Shown here: positions 12,721 through 23,705 of the stretch, one piece after another
Numbering within the stretch: position 1 is the first letter of the stretch
How the letters are laid out: the number at the start of each line of letters is the position of its first letter
Source of the DNA: Lingula anatina
Taxonomy: Eukaryota > Brachiopoda > Lingulata > Lingulida > Lingulidae
DNA: 64,000 bases
Assembly: GCF_001039355.2 (NCBI RefSeq)
Contig: NW_019775400.1
Span: 314,841-378,840 of the forward strand
Reading direction: 5' to 3'
The notes under the pieces: model-generated
Database searches by the model: none
What the model was told of the DNA's origin: nothing
The model's input: only the letters and a program-made list of their open reading frames with translations
Program-made: the position numbers and the translations under genes

Positions 12721-14579
12721 AAAAAAAAAACAGGAATGATTCTTACTACATATTGGTCCTTGCATTGCAGAGGTCTGTGGAACTTACCAAAAAGAAGCGG
12801 ACTCCTGAAGAGACAGGATCAGCTGAGACCACTCCCATACCAGCACCACGAAGGAGACGGAAAAAGAAAGACGAGGGAACCAATAGCAGTAATGTATCAT
12901 GTGACAGTAGTCCCAGCTTATCACGAGCTCAACAAGGTGATGGGGACAAATCAGTGGACTTTAACTTAATTAAACTAGAATCTGTTGAAGGTGAAATTAA
13001 TTCAAGCCAGGCTGGACCTGCTTTGAATGTTGATGATCACGAACGCTTACAACAGACGAGTCCACTCCCTGACGAACTCTCAAAAAGATTTGATGGCTTG
13101 CGACATGCTGACACAAGTGACAGTGATTTAGATGATTATCAGGCTCAGAAGATCAGTCTGAAACCAGCCTATCCGAAGGACACCAAAATCAACCTGAATA
13201 GGGCACCTGCTTTCAGGAAATCTCTCTACGAAAAGCCTCGGAGTGTTAGCAGAAGTGACAGCGATGATCCTACTAGTCCAGGGCATGTGCAAGGTTCCAC
13301 AGCACAAAAACCGGTGACAGTGAACGTTCATGATTTATTTGATCCCTTACTAGCCAACCAGTTCAGTCCAGTAGGGGGGCCCTCAGAGCTTCCACAGAGT
13401 AGTGCCAATCAAGGTCAAGGTCAGACTCAAAGTGAGGTTGAAGGTCAAGGTACCAGAGTTAGCACAAAGCTGACAGAAGACGACACGAACCTACTTAAAG
13501 AATGGAACCTGAATTTTGATAAAGCAGGTAATAAGCCAGGCCTTCCTAATGTCCATTCTGCTCCTAATTTGCTTCAACAACCCCAGCAGCAGGCTTCTGC
13601 TTTTCCTGTGTTGTCTACTCAGCTTGATACCAAGTCCAGTCTCGACCAACAGCTTCAAGGTCAGCCAGTTCCAGCGACCATGGGGACCCTTACATTACAG
13701 CCCAGCCCAGCCCCCAGCCTCAGTCCCACACCAAGTCCTAATGCTGACCAAGATCTATTCCAGAATACCAGTGCCACCAGTACAAGTTTCAACTTCCAGG
13801 CCATGCCATCCTCAACCAGCAGTGCTTTTGGTCCTCAGACTGCTTTTAATACGCCAGTATTACCAGGTTCGTCCTCATCTTGGGGTAGCATAAATTATAT
13901 GGGGCCCACTCCCATGCATGCTGGTAATAAAACTAACATTGGTGGGCAGACAGGAAGTAGTAGTATCCAGGTTGGTGCAATGCATGCTGGGTATCACACT
14001 AACCTTAGTGGTAATGTAACAGGAAGTTCAGCCATTGGTACAATGCATGCTGGGCCTGCTATGTCTTCAGTTGGTAGTTTGGCCCTAAGCCAGCAGCAGC
14101 AGGTTGGGTTACCGTACAGCATGAGGCAACCTGTCCCTCTGTCAAGTCAAACTCCCTTTGCTTCGTCTATGATGCATAATTATTCTAATATGGGGTATTC
14201 TCCAGGCCAAGGTGCTCCACGCCAGACCAGACCTATGACATCAGGAGCCTCATCATCAGCATTTGGAAAGGATTTCTCCACAGCGGGCAATAGAAAAACA
14301 TTTGTTTATGCCCCTCAGCCTTATAGAGGATTGAATACTGGCAGTGCAACAGGGGGAATTCAAAGGCCTTACTCTGTGGTAGGAGTAGATGGACCGAGGC
14401 CATACAGTAGTAGCAGTAGTAGCTTGGGGCACAGTAGTTTCAGTAGCACTGTGCTCCAGCCACAGAAACCTGGAGAAAAACTGGAAAAGGATCCATTTGC
14501 AGACTTGTTAGACATCAAGAGTGCATCAGCTACCAAAAGTGCTCAGCAGGAGAAACCAGCATGGGAAAAATTTGATTGA
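170..14579 (+). CDS. DENND1: DENN domain protein 1 (connecdenn), 5'-truncated by window
   Basis: Spliced gene running in from the left edge. Exons: 170-231, 958-1056, 1714-1764, 2027-2072, 2366-2467, 2822-2936, 3458-3591, 3883-4020, 4346-4405, 4892-4924, 6849-6911, 7194-7250, 7587-7681, 11262-11430, 12771-14579, with stop at 14577-14579. All junctions are GT/AG and the phases chain without a break, giving 1,010 residues here. The start (NLTEYYNAVD, MLYERRILI, APMPYLIGIHASLME) is the central DENN module. GDGVARAFLKALVG and INERLDLLNGGEGFSDEFE are the dDENN module of DENND1A/B/C. Family members are GDP/GTP exchange factors for Rab35 on clathrin-coated vesicles and early endosomes. The uDENN half and start codon must lie upstream. 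One gene here seems to stand for the three vertebrate paralogues. The family assignment is very secure. Confidence 0.95.
379..470. repeat. Dispersed repeat family A (fragment in DENND1 intron)
   Basis: The block GGCAGTTGTGAAAAATTGGC followed by an AAATCCAAAATGGC segment recurs, diverged, at about 6,155-6,300, 29,195-29,385 and 39,005-39,200. The later half of the repeat (GTCATGACC, then CAGTTTCAGCATGTCT) is also found near 895-930 and 6,273-6,305. It is an old interspersed repeat with no coding capacity. I could not fix its termini. Confidence 0.5.
2480..2515 (+). repeat. (GT)n microsatellite beside a DENND1 splice donor
   Basis: A 36-base GT tract with one GC interruption starts 12 bases inside the intron after exon 2366-2467. 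A T-run follows at about 2526-2545, and another T-run of about 24 bases lies near 2650-2674. These are simple repeats, but UG-rich RNA next to a donor can be bound by splicing factors. Confidence 0.95.
3458..4405 (+). CDS. DENND1: DENND1 exons for the dDENN domain and basic linker
   Basis: Exon 3458-3591 encodes NYRDALKFRQGEQITFDPDAF and following residues. Exon 3883-4020 encodes FINERLDLLNGGEGFSDEFE and the tryptophan-containing WADRNAASSLHRYKEWLG helix. Exon 4346-4405 begins the strongly basic linker (KQGKKIKREGKDRW). Together they complete the DENN module. The small exons 4892-4924 and 6849-6911 continue the basic helical linker (ANPLVRNAFSS, then VKVQSKKAYKDLRNRIEDFRK), matching the equivalent linker in vertebrate connecdenns. 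Confidence 0.92.
4950..5190. repeat. Minisatellite in DENND1 intron
   Basis: About six imperfect repeats of ATACTGTGGTATAAGAACTC, with unit lengths varying between about 25 and 70 bases, lie directly after the small exon 4892-4924. The rest of this intron, to 6,848, holds a family A repeat copy near 6,155-6,300 and otherwise nothing recognisable. Confidence 0.75.
7682..11261 (+). other. Long DENND1 intron (3.6 kb)
   Basis: The largest DENND1 intron in the window. Apart from the candidate cassette exon at 9308-9409 it is AT-rich unique-looking sequence with short poly-T and ATTA runs. The open frames at 8854-9066 and 10901-11137 have no splice-phase support or recognisable composition and are treated as chance. 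Confidence 0.6.
9308..9409 (+). CDS. DENND1: Candidate DENND1 cassette exon (34 codons)
   Basis: A 102-base open segment lies inside the 3.6-kb intron. It is preceded by a pyrimidine-rich CTTCCTTCCAG acceptor and followed by CAG|GTGATA. Its phase (2 at both ends) matches the flanking exons 7587-7681 and 11262-11430, so inclusion adds 34 residues and skipping keeps frame. The peptide reads SFQMSDSDDDSSDHVHLDLL and then SSQRYKGLRFL, an acidic serine-rich stretch resembling a casein kinase 2 target. Inclusion is inferred, since no transcript data are available. Confidence 0.55.
11262..11430 (+). CDS. DENND1: DENND1 exon with acidic helix region
   Basis: Encodes AKQYRVLTLDQVADDSVLPD, then DPKRISLDLLQDPDIENVLQ and RSLSMEDLLTDSSEDE. 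It carries several leucine/aspartate short linear motifs (DLLQD, EDLLTD) of the kind used for clathrin or adaptor binding. It enters in phase 2 and leaves in phase 0. Confidence 0.88.
11431..12770 (+). other. DENND1 last intron, with possible old repeat
   Basis: The stretch around 11,690-11,840 has the phrasing of an interspersed repeat (paired CATATTGGA segments followed by GTGCCAAATTTCATGCTTG), but no second copy occurs in this window. The 83-codon frame at 12224-12475 is unsupported. The intron ends in a 37-base T-run (12,683-12,719), an A-run, and the acceptor TGCATTGCAG at 12,770. Confidence 0.5.
12771..14579 (+). CDS. DENND1: DENND1 terminal exon: adaptor-binding disordered tail
   Basis: A single 1.8-kb exon encodes about 602 residues of Ser/Pro/Gln-rich, probably disordered tail. 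It opens with a basic patch (TKKKRTPEE, PAPRRRRKKKDE). Linear motifs visible are DLFDPLLANQF, DPFADLLDI (a DPF motif overlapping a clathrin-box-like segment) and WEKFD at the very C-terminus (a WxxF-acidic AP-2 ear motif). This layout fits connecdenn tails, which bind AP-2 and clathrin. Three MHAG repeats with similar spacers lie between about 13,910 and 14,060. A 5'-extended open frame starting at 12,645 runs through the intron's poly-T and is an artefact. Confidence 0.9.
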   Translation, partial: RSVELTKKKRTPEETGSAETTPIPAPRRRRKKKDEGTNSSNVSCDSSPSLSRAQQGDGDKSVDFNLIKLESVEGEINSSQAGPALNVDDHERLQQTSPLPDELSKRFDGLRHADTSDSDLDDYQAQKISLKPAYPKDTKINLNRAPAFRKSLYEKPRSVSRSDSDDPTSPGHVQGSTAQKPVTVNVHDLFDPLLANQFSPVGGPSELPQSSANQGQGQTQSEVEGQGTRVSTKLTEDDTNLLKEWNLNFDKAGNKPGLPNVHSAPNLLQQPQQQASAFPVLSTQLDTKSSLDQQLQGQPVPATMGTLTLQPSPAPSLSPTPSPNADQDLFQNTSATSTSFNFQAMPSSTSSAFGPQTAFNTPVLPGSSSSWGSINYMGPTPMHAGNKTNIGGQTGSSSIQVGAMHAGYHTNLSGNVTGSSAIGTMHAGPAMSSVGSLALSQQQQVGLPYSMRQPVPLSSQTPFASSMMHNYSNMGYSPGQGAPRQTRPMTSGASSSAFGKDFSTAGNRKTFVYAPQPYRGLNTGSATGGIQRPYSVVGVDGPRPYSSSSSSLGHSSFSSTVLQPQKPGEKLEKDPFADLLDIKSASATKSAQQEKPAWEKFD

Positions 14580-14941
14580 ACAATCAGAGTTTATTTTAGA
14601 TTTTGTCAATAGGTGGCAGCATATGGTTGAATATTGCATCATAAGGTGCCTGGACTTGATTGATATCTGCCCAATGGTGGCAGCTGAGAATTATGTTAAA
14701 ATTATGACTAGTTAATTGTTCCATGTGAATGTGTGATATAATATTTGAGGTGCTGCATTTTTATATATCAAGTATAATATGTAAATTGATAAACTTGTGG
14801 TAAGTGTTATAATAATGCTCAAAGGACAACTCAAGTACTGGAGATGAAAATTTGGAATTGAAACAGAAAAAAAGGACTGCTGAATTTGTAGAATATCTCT
14901 AGATATTTTAATGTTACTAAATATTAAGGGTAATAGCATGA

Positions 14942-14947
14942 AATAAA
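14942..14947 (+). promoter_or_regulatory. Candidate DENND1 poly(A) signal
   Basis: AATAAA lies 363 bases after the stop codon. A second AATAAA lies near 15,341. Either could end the transcript, and no downstream element separates them clearly. Confidence 0.35.
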
Positions 14948-15395
14948 ACTGATGTGATGGGGATGTAATTTTATGTCTTGCCATGAGATGAGCCTTTTTA
15001 TTCACTAAAAGATGTTCCAAATGTGTATACAGCCAAATCCAAAATGGCTGACTTTTGTGGACCTTCACTTCCTTGACTTAAATTTGTGAGCGCATTCTGA
15101 CTATAAAAGTGTTCATTTGCAACTGTTCCAAGGAGATGGTCTTATTTAATTTTTTAAAAAAGGATATTACAGGAAGAGTTTAAGATAGATTGACTATGAT
15201 TGTTTTATAGTATGCCATAAGTCCTCGATTGTACCATGATATGTAAGTCTGATAATTTTGTCAGAAGCGTTTTTATTCAAGTTGGTCACACAATTTTTTT
15301 TTTTTTTTTTTTTTACATATTGATGGGTGTCATGCCTCACAATAAACTATTCAATTTTACTTTATTCACTGCTTATGACACTTTGACCCCATTTC

Positions 15396-15591
15396 CAGAG
15401 ATTAGATCGATCTACTTTAGATAGACCTAACTCCCTGGGGGTTCATGCTAAATAACTGTCAGCCGAGCGGACACGAAAGTTAATTACCCCCTTACAGCTT
15501 GTAGTAGGCGGGACGGACATTTAAGCCGGATTATCTGACAGTAATCTAGTGAGACTCCCCGCGGGGATAGATTGATCTAAAAGCTCTGGGA
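15396..15591. mobile_element. Foldback MITE, copy 1
   Basis: Imperfect terminal inverted repeats (CCAGAG, then AGATCGATCT on the left; AGATTGATCT, then CTCTGGG on the right) enclose a second inverted pair around ACTGTCAG. The central part matches, in inverse orientation, the element at 46,013-46,200 inside WHRN (shared GTTAATTACCCC and GACATTTAAGCC blocks). It has no coding capacity. The family name is unknown. Confidence 0.6.
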
Positions 15592-17373
15592 ATACAGCCT
15601 TTGTTTCAATAGTAAAATTCTCTCTCTTCTGGTGTTTACATTAACATACATGTAAATGAATTAAGAGCATTTATCTTAATATCAGCCTGATATTTGTTTA
15701 ACACTTTCATTAATTAGTTTTAAATCCATGAGGCCCTTTTCACATTAGGAAAATTGCTTAATGTTGATGTTGAGATTTTGGATAGATAAACGTGAGATAC
15801 ATTTGATGTATTTACAGATTTTTACTGTAAAGTTTCGCAGTGCTCTGTATATACAGTCTAGTGGTGTTCTTGTCAATTGATATAATGACAGAATTTGCAG
15901 TGGATTTGTTTTTATTCTCGAGGATGAAACCTTTGCAATATTTTAAGGAATTGTGGGTTAAAGACGTGCTGCATGTGATATAATATAATATAATAGGGCT
16001 TTGCTCAATCAACAATTCGGTGCCCATAGGCATATATTGGTATAAAGGTGTATTACAGTGGCCATTCTGGTCGGATGTGTGTTGTATTAAATGTTTTTAA
16101 ACGAAGGGCTATACATCCAGAGCATTTTTCATCCCTTTTGAGTTGTGAATTTTGATTCTGCCTTATACTGACCTATACTTTGCCAATTAAAAAAGTAATA
16201 AATGCATGTTAATTTCCATTCCAAATCATGGGCCAACTGCAGGAAAACTGGTTTTAGATCGTTCATTGGCTTTTTTAAATATTAGTTTTAAAAACTAGAT
16301 TGTCATGTTAAGAAGGAAGGTGATGAAGTTGTCAGTTCAGATGCCACTAATAGTCAGTATCAGGTTGTGATATCATTGTCATGGTCATGATTGGGTCAGG
16401 TGTCGTTGAAATAGCAAAAAATAAATAAAACATAAATGCAAACTTGGTATTCTCTTGTTTGACACTGTGTCCGCCCCTAGGCATTTTCATGTACAAATAG
16501 TTGTGTGTGTATATGTATGGCCAGCCCTTGTGTCTGTCATCGCCATCAACAGTGTACATTATGAGATAACATGATAAGTGGAAAACCACTTTACCGTTTG
16601 TCTGCAAACTTATCGAAATAAATACAGGTAGAGTTTGAGAATCAGTTTGGTCAGACCATTTTTCCAAAAGTTACTCTTACTGATTTTGTGTTTGTTTGTG
16701 AAATGGTTATTTTTCACATGTAGGGATTTTGAAGGTGTAACTTTGAACTTACATGGGCTTGAGAACTTTTGCTAGTAACATTTTCTAAATACCCATGATA
16801 CTTACATTACAAATTGGTGAGATTATGCTGTAAAGATTGCATAGAAATTGATGTAAACCCATTTCAGGCACTGCCACCATGTTAACTTTTAAGTGAAAAG
16901 CATGTTACTAATGATTCTTAAACTAACAGAAGAGACTGGTATGACTGCACTTCAGCTCGAGTTGGAAAACCAGTCTGATTCTATTCTTATTCAGTAAGTT
17001 ATGCAGTCTTTTTGTGAAATCTTCATTTTTCACGTGCTATTGGCATTTTCAATGTGGTACTTAACGGTCATGAAGCCTTCTGTTAGTAATGCCCATGTAA
17101 CGTATAGTAGTCATTTAAAATTCGGTGGTGATTATGCTGTTAATCACTTTTATATTGCATCAAAATTTACACAATAAAATTCGTACACTGCCACTTCAAA
17201 CGCTATGAAAAGAAGTCCGTGTTACTTAATATTTTGTAAATTACGAGGACTGACATTCAGCTCCTCTTGAGAAACCAGCTTGATGGGATCATTTTAATAA
17301 AATAAAATTAATTTTTCTTGAATTTTCATTTTTTCTCAACTGGCATTTTCATTGTGTGAATTTTAACTGTCAT
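15592..17373. other. Intergenic DNA without recognised genes
   Basis: AT-rich DNA between DENND1 and the D8C gene. I see no convincing ORF, splice pattern or RNA gene. The frames at 15,812-16,033 and 16,347-16,667 (minus) have ordinary chance composition. Confidence 0.5.
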
Positions 17374-17553
17374 GGGGGGGGGGCGTCTCGATAGTCCGAA
17401 GGTTCATTGGTCCGAAGGTTCATTGGTCCGAAAAACGGTAACATTTTCATAGGTTTTTTAATCAAGGGTTCATTGGTCCGAAGGTTCTGTAGTGAACATT
17501 CGGACCAATGAACCTTCGGACTATTGAACCTTCGGACTATTGCTACGGCCCCG
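17374..17553. repeat. Inverted array of a GGTTCATTGGTCCGAA unit
   Basis: On the left arm the unit ATAGTCCGAAGGTTC / CATTGGTCCGAA repeats three to four times. After a spacer of about 50 bases the same unit returns in reverse complement (TTCGGACCAATGAACC, TTCGGACTATTGAACC). The whole is flanked by G-rich and C-rich ends, forming a long potential hairpin. A decayed relative lies near 55,342-55,365. The 77-codon minus-strand frame here is repeat-derived. Confidence 0.7.
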
Positions 17554-18204
17554 TCATGGGCCTGCAACCTTTCTGGTTTTATAAACCGCCAATCCGTAAA
17601 CAAAATTATTATTTATGCCGATGACGTAATTATAAATATAATGTAACGGCTTTTCTCGGTATTTAAAACCATTTCTACAGCTGCACTTAAATACTGTTAC
17701 TTATTAGATAACCACTATGAAATAAATCTTATGAAAAAGTATACTTGTTCTAAAATCGGTATGTATTGAACGAAAAAATGCGGAAGGAAACCAAATTATT
17801 GAAGCAGCAACCCCTTCAGAAATAGAAGAAAGAAAGAAAGAAAAAACTAGCATTGATATTTTTCCTCTTTTATGACCTTGAAACTTCTATTGATTATGGC
17901 ACACCAGATAATGAACAAGACGCCCTAACAAAACACACCTCACTGTTAGCTTAGCAAGATCAACCTTTTGTGACTATTTTTAGCCTACAATGTGTTTTTC
18001 TACTACCACTGACTGGAAGTGTTGACAAGGTCTGGGTTAACCCCCCTAGTGTATTGTTCAAATATAGAACTCTGCAGTGAAGGATATCAACGTCAATCAC
18101 CGACAGGTCTACACGTACATGTACAACTGTTGTAGTTTTATCACGAATACGGAATGACACGAACATATATTTAATACGATAAAGGTAAGCAGGATGACTG
18201 CAAT

Positions 18205-18208
<4 letters not shown>

Positions 18209-18250
<42 letters not shown>
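18209..18250. repeat. (CT)n microsatellite
   Basis: An uninterrupted CT run of about 42 bases lies 90 bases upstream of the D8C gene start codon. A promoter-proximal CT/GA tract is possible but unproven. Confidence 0.95.
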
Positions 18251-18252
<2 letters not shown>

Positions 18253-18338
18253 CGATATTTTTTGTTAGATCAAAAGGAAAGTATAATCAATTTTGTTAAA
18301 ATGACTAACTATTTTTTAGATAAACAAGGCAAGTGAGC

Positions 18339-20363
18339 ATGGCAGATTCAACACTATATGAAGTCCCCTATGATGATACAGAAAATTGCGGCCAAAGTAA
18401 GTTACAAAAGAAAAAAACCATAAAATAAATGTTGAAAGAAACACATCTCTTTATTATGTTATAGTTAAACGACTGGTGCGTCATCCATGCAAAAGTTAAC
18501 ACTCGCTTTTGGATACGAAAAGAAGCAAGAAATTCTTGTTTCACGTCTAATTTGTCACTATGTTTATGGTATTTCCATGTCTCTTTAAGGCCATAACTTC
18601 AGTCGAGCAGAGCCAGAACCAATACCAAACAGTCCAATCTATATGGAACCAACGTCTGGAGCATTCCCCCATGGTGAGGCAATTTACTCTACGTTGACGC
18701 CAACATCTGGCCCAATCAATAGCCAATCAGACGATGGGTACGTTCACTTAAACCTTGTCAATGATGGCAAAGGTAAAACCAAAAGACCCAAGGACCTTCA
18801 AGATAGCACCGACAGAGAACTTCACGACAAGAGTCAGCGTTGTACGCTACACCGTCGAGGGTTGATATTGACGTTGGTAGTGTCGCTGTTGGTTAATGTT
18901 GCTTTAATGATAGCTTTAATCACTGTTGCTACGAACTCTTCCAGGAACGAAAGTGAGACTGATACAGGTAAGAAAAAACGCTTGGAGAGTTGAAACACAC
19001 ACATAGATTTAAAGGTTACTTATCAAAACACAATAGTCTTCAACATAAGAAAATTATTTTTTGCAGAAAAATTAGCACGTACCTATTATTTTGAAGAGGA
19101 AGTTTTTAAAGACCTACCATCCAGTTTTAATTGAATATTCCCCGTTACAATTGGCCTGATTAACCTCAATAAGTCGGGTTCCTTTCTATATTTAGTTGAT
19201 CCATGCAACAATTACACGGTACTGGCTGATCACTGGAGGAATATATACACACAGACGGAATTTTCCCCACCACACTGCGATGGGTCGAGTAACCCTTACA
19301 ATACTGCTTGGGCCGTCCAGTGGTACCGTTTCATGCCGCCAGCTGGAACGAAACTAGCCGATAAGGTGAGGGTTGTTGGTGGATTGGGGCGGATAGGGTT
19401 TGGGGATTACCATAATTTTTATTATTAGTATTATTTATATTCTTAATTTTTTAATTAAATTTTTGCTGGAAACTTTCTTCAATTGTTGGAATTGGCATGC
19501 TAATAGTGAAGGTTATAGTTTCCAGTAATTACAGTTAAATATCGTTAAATTGTAGGGGGAAAGGGGGTATGAAGGAAGGCGTGTGATTGTTTTGTGCTGG
19601 GGGAGGGGAGGGGCATTTTACAATGGAGTAGACATTGTTTGCCCGCTGCTAAACTAGTTCTTCTTAGATACTGTCTAGCCCAGAGTTTCATGTATTAGGC
19701 CTACAATCAAAACTTTTGCTCCAGTGCAACGAAACTGAGTCCGTGTAACAGAAAGTCATATAGTTATAATGGTTATGGTTATAGCCTGACCCAAGTGGGT
19801 CAAAAATTAGGGCAAGGGCTTATCTGTACAAATGAATGGGAAGCGGACTCTCTTAGTCTATTATGGGGGACTCTGTCATGTTACACCGGTCCTGTTTCCC
19901 ATAAACGAAAGATGAACAAATAATTAAAGTATGCTTAATTCTGAAACACCGTTGACTTTCGTACTCAAGAAGTCATGTGCGCATTTGTACTCCAGTAAAT
20001 GTATGTCACGATCATTCATTTTTACTGTATCATTTTTAACAAGCAACGTTATTGTATTTTTGTATTTCTTTTTCTCTTAGTCTTTGCGTTTTCATGTTTT
20101 TTTTAAATAATCTCCACTCACAGTGTGCGCCGTACAAGGGCTGCGGGACAGGGGTGACGCTTTACTTGAACGGGACAGTACCTGCTGTCAAGGGTACAGA
20201 GGCGCGAGTCCGTGTGTGTGCCACGTGGAGATATGGCTGCTGCAGGAGCTGGATCCCAACCGCACATCCCTCCTCCATACTGGTCAAGAATTGTGGAAGT
20301 TACTTCATTTATAAACTGCCTGGAGTGTCGGCCTGTTATTCTGGTTATTGTGCATCGTTTTGA
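18339..20363 (+). CDS. Type II membrane protein with D8C domain and tyrosine-rich tail
   Basis: Exons 18339-18396, 18590-18967, 19196-19365 and 20124-20363 are GT/AG with consistent phases and encode 281 residues. There is no signal peptide. A cytoplasmic tail of about 110 residues ends in a basic stop (HRRG), followed by a transmembrane segment at about residues 111-132 (LILTLVVSLLVNVALMIALI). The C-terminal ectodomain from DPCNNYTVL to the end has the D8C pattern shared with uromodulin, LZP/OIT3 and GP2: DPC-NYTVL, a WYRF-type strand, APYKGCGTGV-LYLNGT, CATW-GCC and a C-terminal cysteine pair. The tail carries Tyr7, 11, 37, 52 and 70 in SH2-type contexts (YEVP, YDDT, YMEP, YSTL, YVHL). The partner and ligand are unknown. 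The start codon at 18,339 was chosen because it opens the first in-phase exon. Confidence 0.82.
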
Positions 20364-20666
20364 TCCACATTTTACAATATATTGTGATTTTTAGCTGTTT
20401 GATCCATGTTTGAAATGCACATTTGCAGTTGTCAAATCTACGCGTTTACGGGTATTCTTCGCATAGTTTTGGACAGACTCCCATCAAATTATTTACATTG
20501 TAAACTGTCATTCTATCGTTATATTAGTAATTGTGTATAAGACAGTAACTATGCATTCTGAGCACTGTAATGTTGGCAAGATTCTTTTAAGTGAGCATAC
20601 CTTGTATTATCTCTTTTTACACCAGGCAGTAGATGTTCGATTCATCAATGTGAAAAAATATTTTAT

Positions 20667-20672
20667 AATAAA
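20667..20672 (+). promoter_or_regulatory. Candidate poly(A) signal of the D8C gene
   Basis: AATAAA 304 bases past the stop, followed by a T-rich stretch. From here to 21,403 I see only AT-rich intergenic DNA. Confidence 0.4.
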
Positions 20673-21473
20673 TTGAGTTTTCTATTTTAATGAAAGTGTT
20701 TTCTTCCTTTTTGAATTGCAACCAACATGAAAAAATATTCCATAATAGATTCAGTTTTCCGTTTTAATGAAAGTTGTTCTTCTGTCTTTGAATAGCAACA
20801 TTACTTCATCTCTTGGCATTCAGCAAGAGTCCCGGTGGACTTAGTGCGCATAAGATCGGTCGACAAAATTCACTGTGAATGGTCCCCTTATACCTTAATT
20901 ATATCTTCATTGCGTTAGTTGAGCTGTGTTGCAACGTGTACGAATCCTATATATTAGGTTATTAGCGCAGATTTCTTTACAGACTCTGCTCCTTAAAAAC
21001 GAACAGTTGCACGTTCATAGCTCTTTCAATTATATTCGGTGTCAAATTCACTGTTTTCATCCATTCAATCAAAGCACTGGATCCAAACTATTTTTCTAGA
21101 TTAATTTTAGCTTCTCTCGCCATTATGCTTTTAAGATTTATCCTATTGGCTTGCGTGCTTTCGTCTCGTAGGCGAGTCTCGATTGTGCATCGTATCGAAT
21201 TTCGATATTTTTAAAATCTAACTAATGCCTTTAATTCAAATGTTGAGAATAAAGTGGATCTACTGTAAATGTAAATATGTCCCAAACATACAACGGTAAT
21301 TTGTATTCAAACTGGCTTTATTTTACACAGATTATTTGAAAGAATTAAGTGTATAGCTACATGTAGCATGGACATAATGTCTCATTATGTCCATGCATGT
21401 ACCTTTTACGTCTTATTTGATGCAAAATTGTCTTTGTATCATGACAGTGTATCCAAATGATATTTAGGCTTAT

Positions 21474-22991
<1,518 letters not shown>

Positions 22992-23149
22992 CTCCTGTGT
23001 AAAATTAAGTTGTCTATTTTAAAGTAGAAAAAATAAGTCAAATATTTTTCAATTTATTTCTTTATTTATTGAAGAAGAAGAATAATGTTTAATATTTTTT
23101 AAGTTGTCAGTTTTTAGGCTGACATAGACTAGATATTGCAGTGTCGACC

Positions 23150-23382
23150 AGATTGTCGTCATTTTTCGGCTGAATCGAATTTTACTGGAAAGTTGGGAAA
23201 CGAGTTTTAGCTATCGATGAAGACGAGGTCACAGTTTGGAGAATGATACAGGAACAGGAAATGAAACAATGTTTGATCACGTGACTGCGCAACCTGAAGC
23301 GCAAGTGCCCCAATGATGTGAAAAGAAATATTGATTTGAAAGCTGGCTGGGCGGCTGGGAAGTTTGGAGAGGTTTGACACAG
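23150..23382 (+). promoter_or_regulatory. Candidate WHRN 5' untranslated exon and promoter (copy 1)
   Basis: The sequence before GACACAG|GTACGTG (donor at 23,383) is less AT-rich than its surroundings and is conserved in copy 2 (to 35,681). It would join the exon that starts at 23,641 after TAATTTTCAG. It contains TCACGTGA, a palindromic E-box, at 23,277-23,284 (copy 2: 35,576-35,583). The 5' boundary is unknown. Confidence 0.4.
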
Positions 23383-23705
23383 GTACGTGTGTAAACATTG
23401 CAAGTTTTTTTTAATGAATTAAAGGTTAATTGTGAGGCTCTCGATGCTAACGCTAACAAAATTTATGTAAAAACTCGACGACTTACTTGAGCTAAGATGA
23501 AAGACAGCTTTTCAAAGTTCTCGTCGACGACCCATATGTAGTTAAACTTTTTAGCTTTATATACGAATTATTGAAAACAAATAATTGTGTTTTGATTTCT
23601 TTTACACCTGTAACTGAAACAACTTTTTTTTAATTTTCAGGTGTGAAATATGTAGAGTGTAAAAGGTAGCCAGGTTGCTTCTTCTGGGAATATATTGCAA
23701 TAATC

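Noticed and set aside
12645-12770. 5' extension of the DENND1 last exon with a poly-Phe stretch
   Set aside because: The frame is open only because of a 37-base T-run in the intron; the acceptor at 12,770 gives the right phase.
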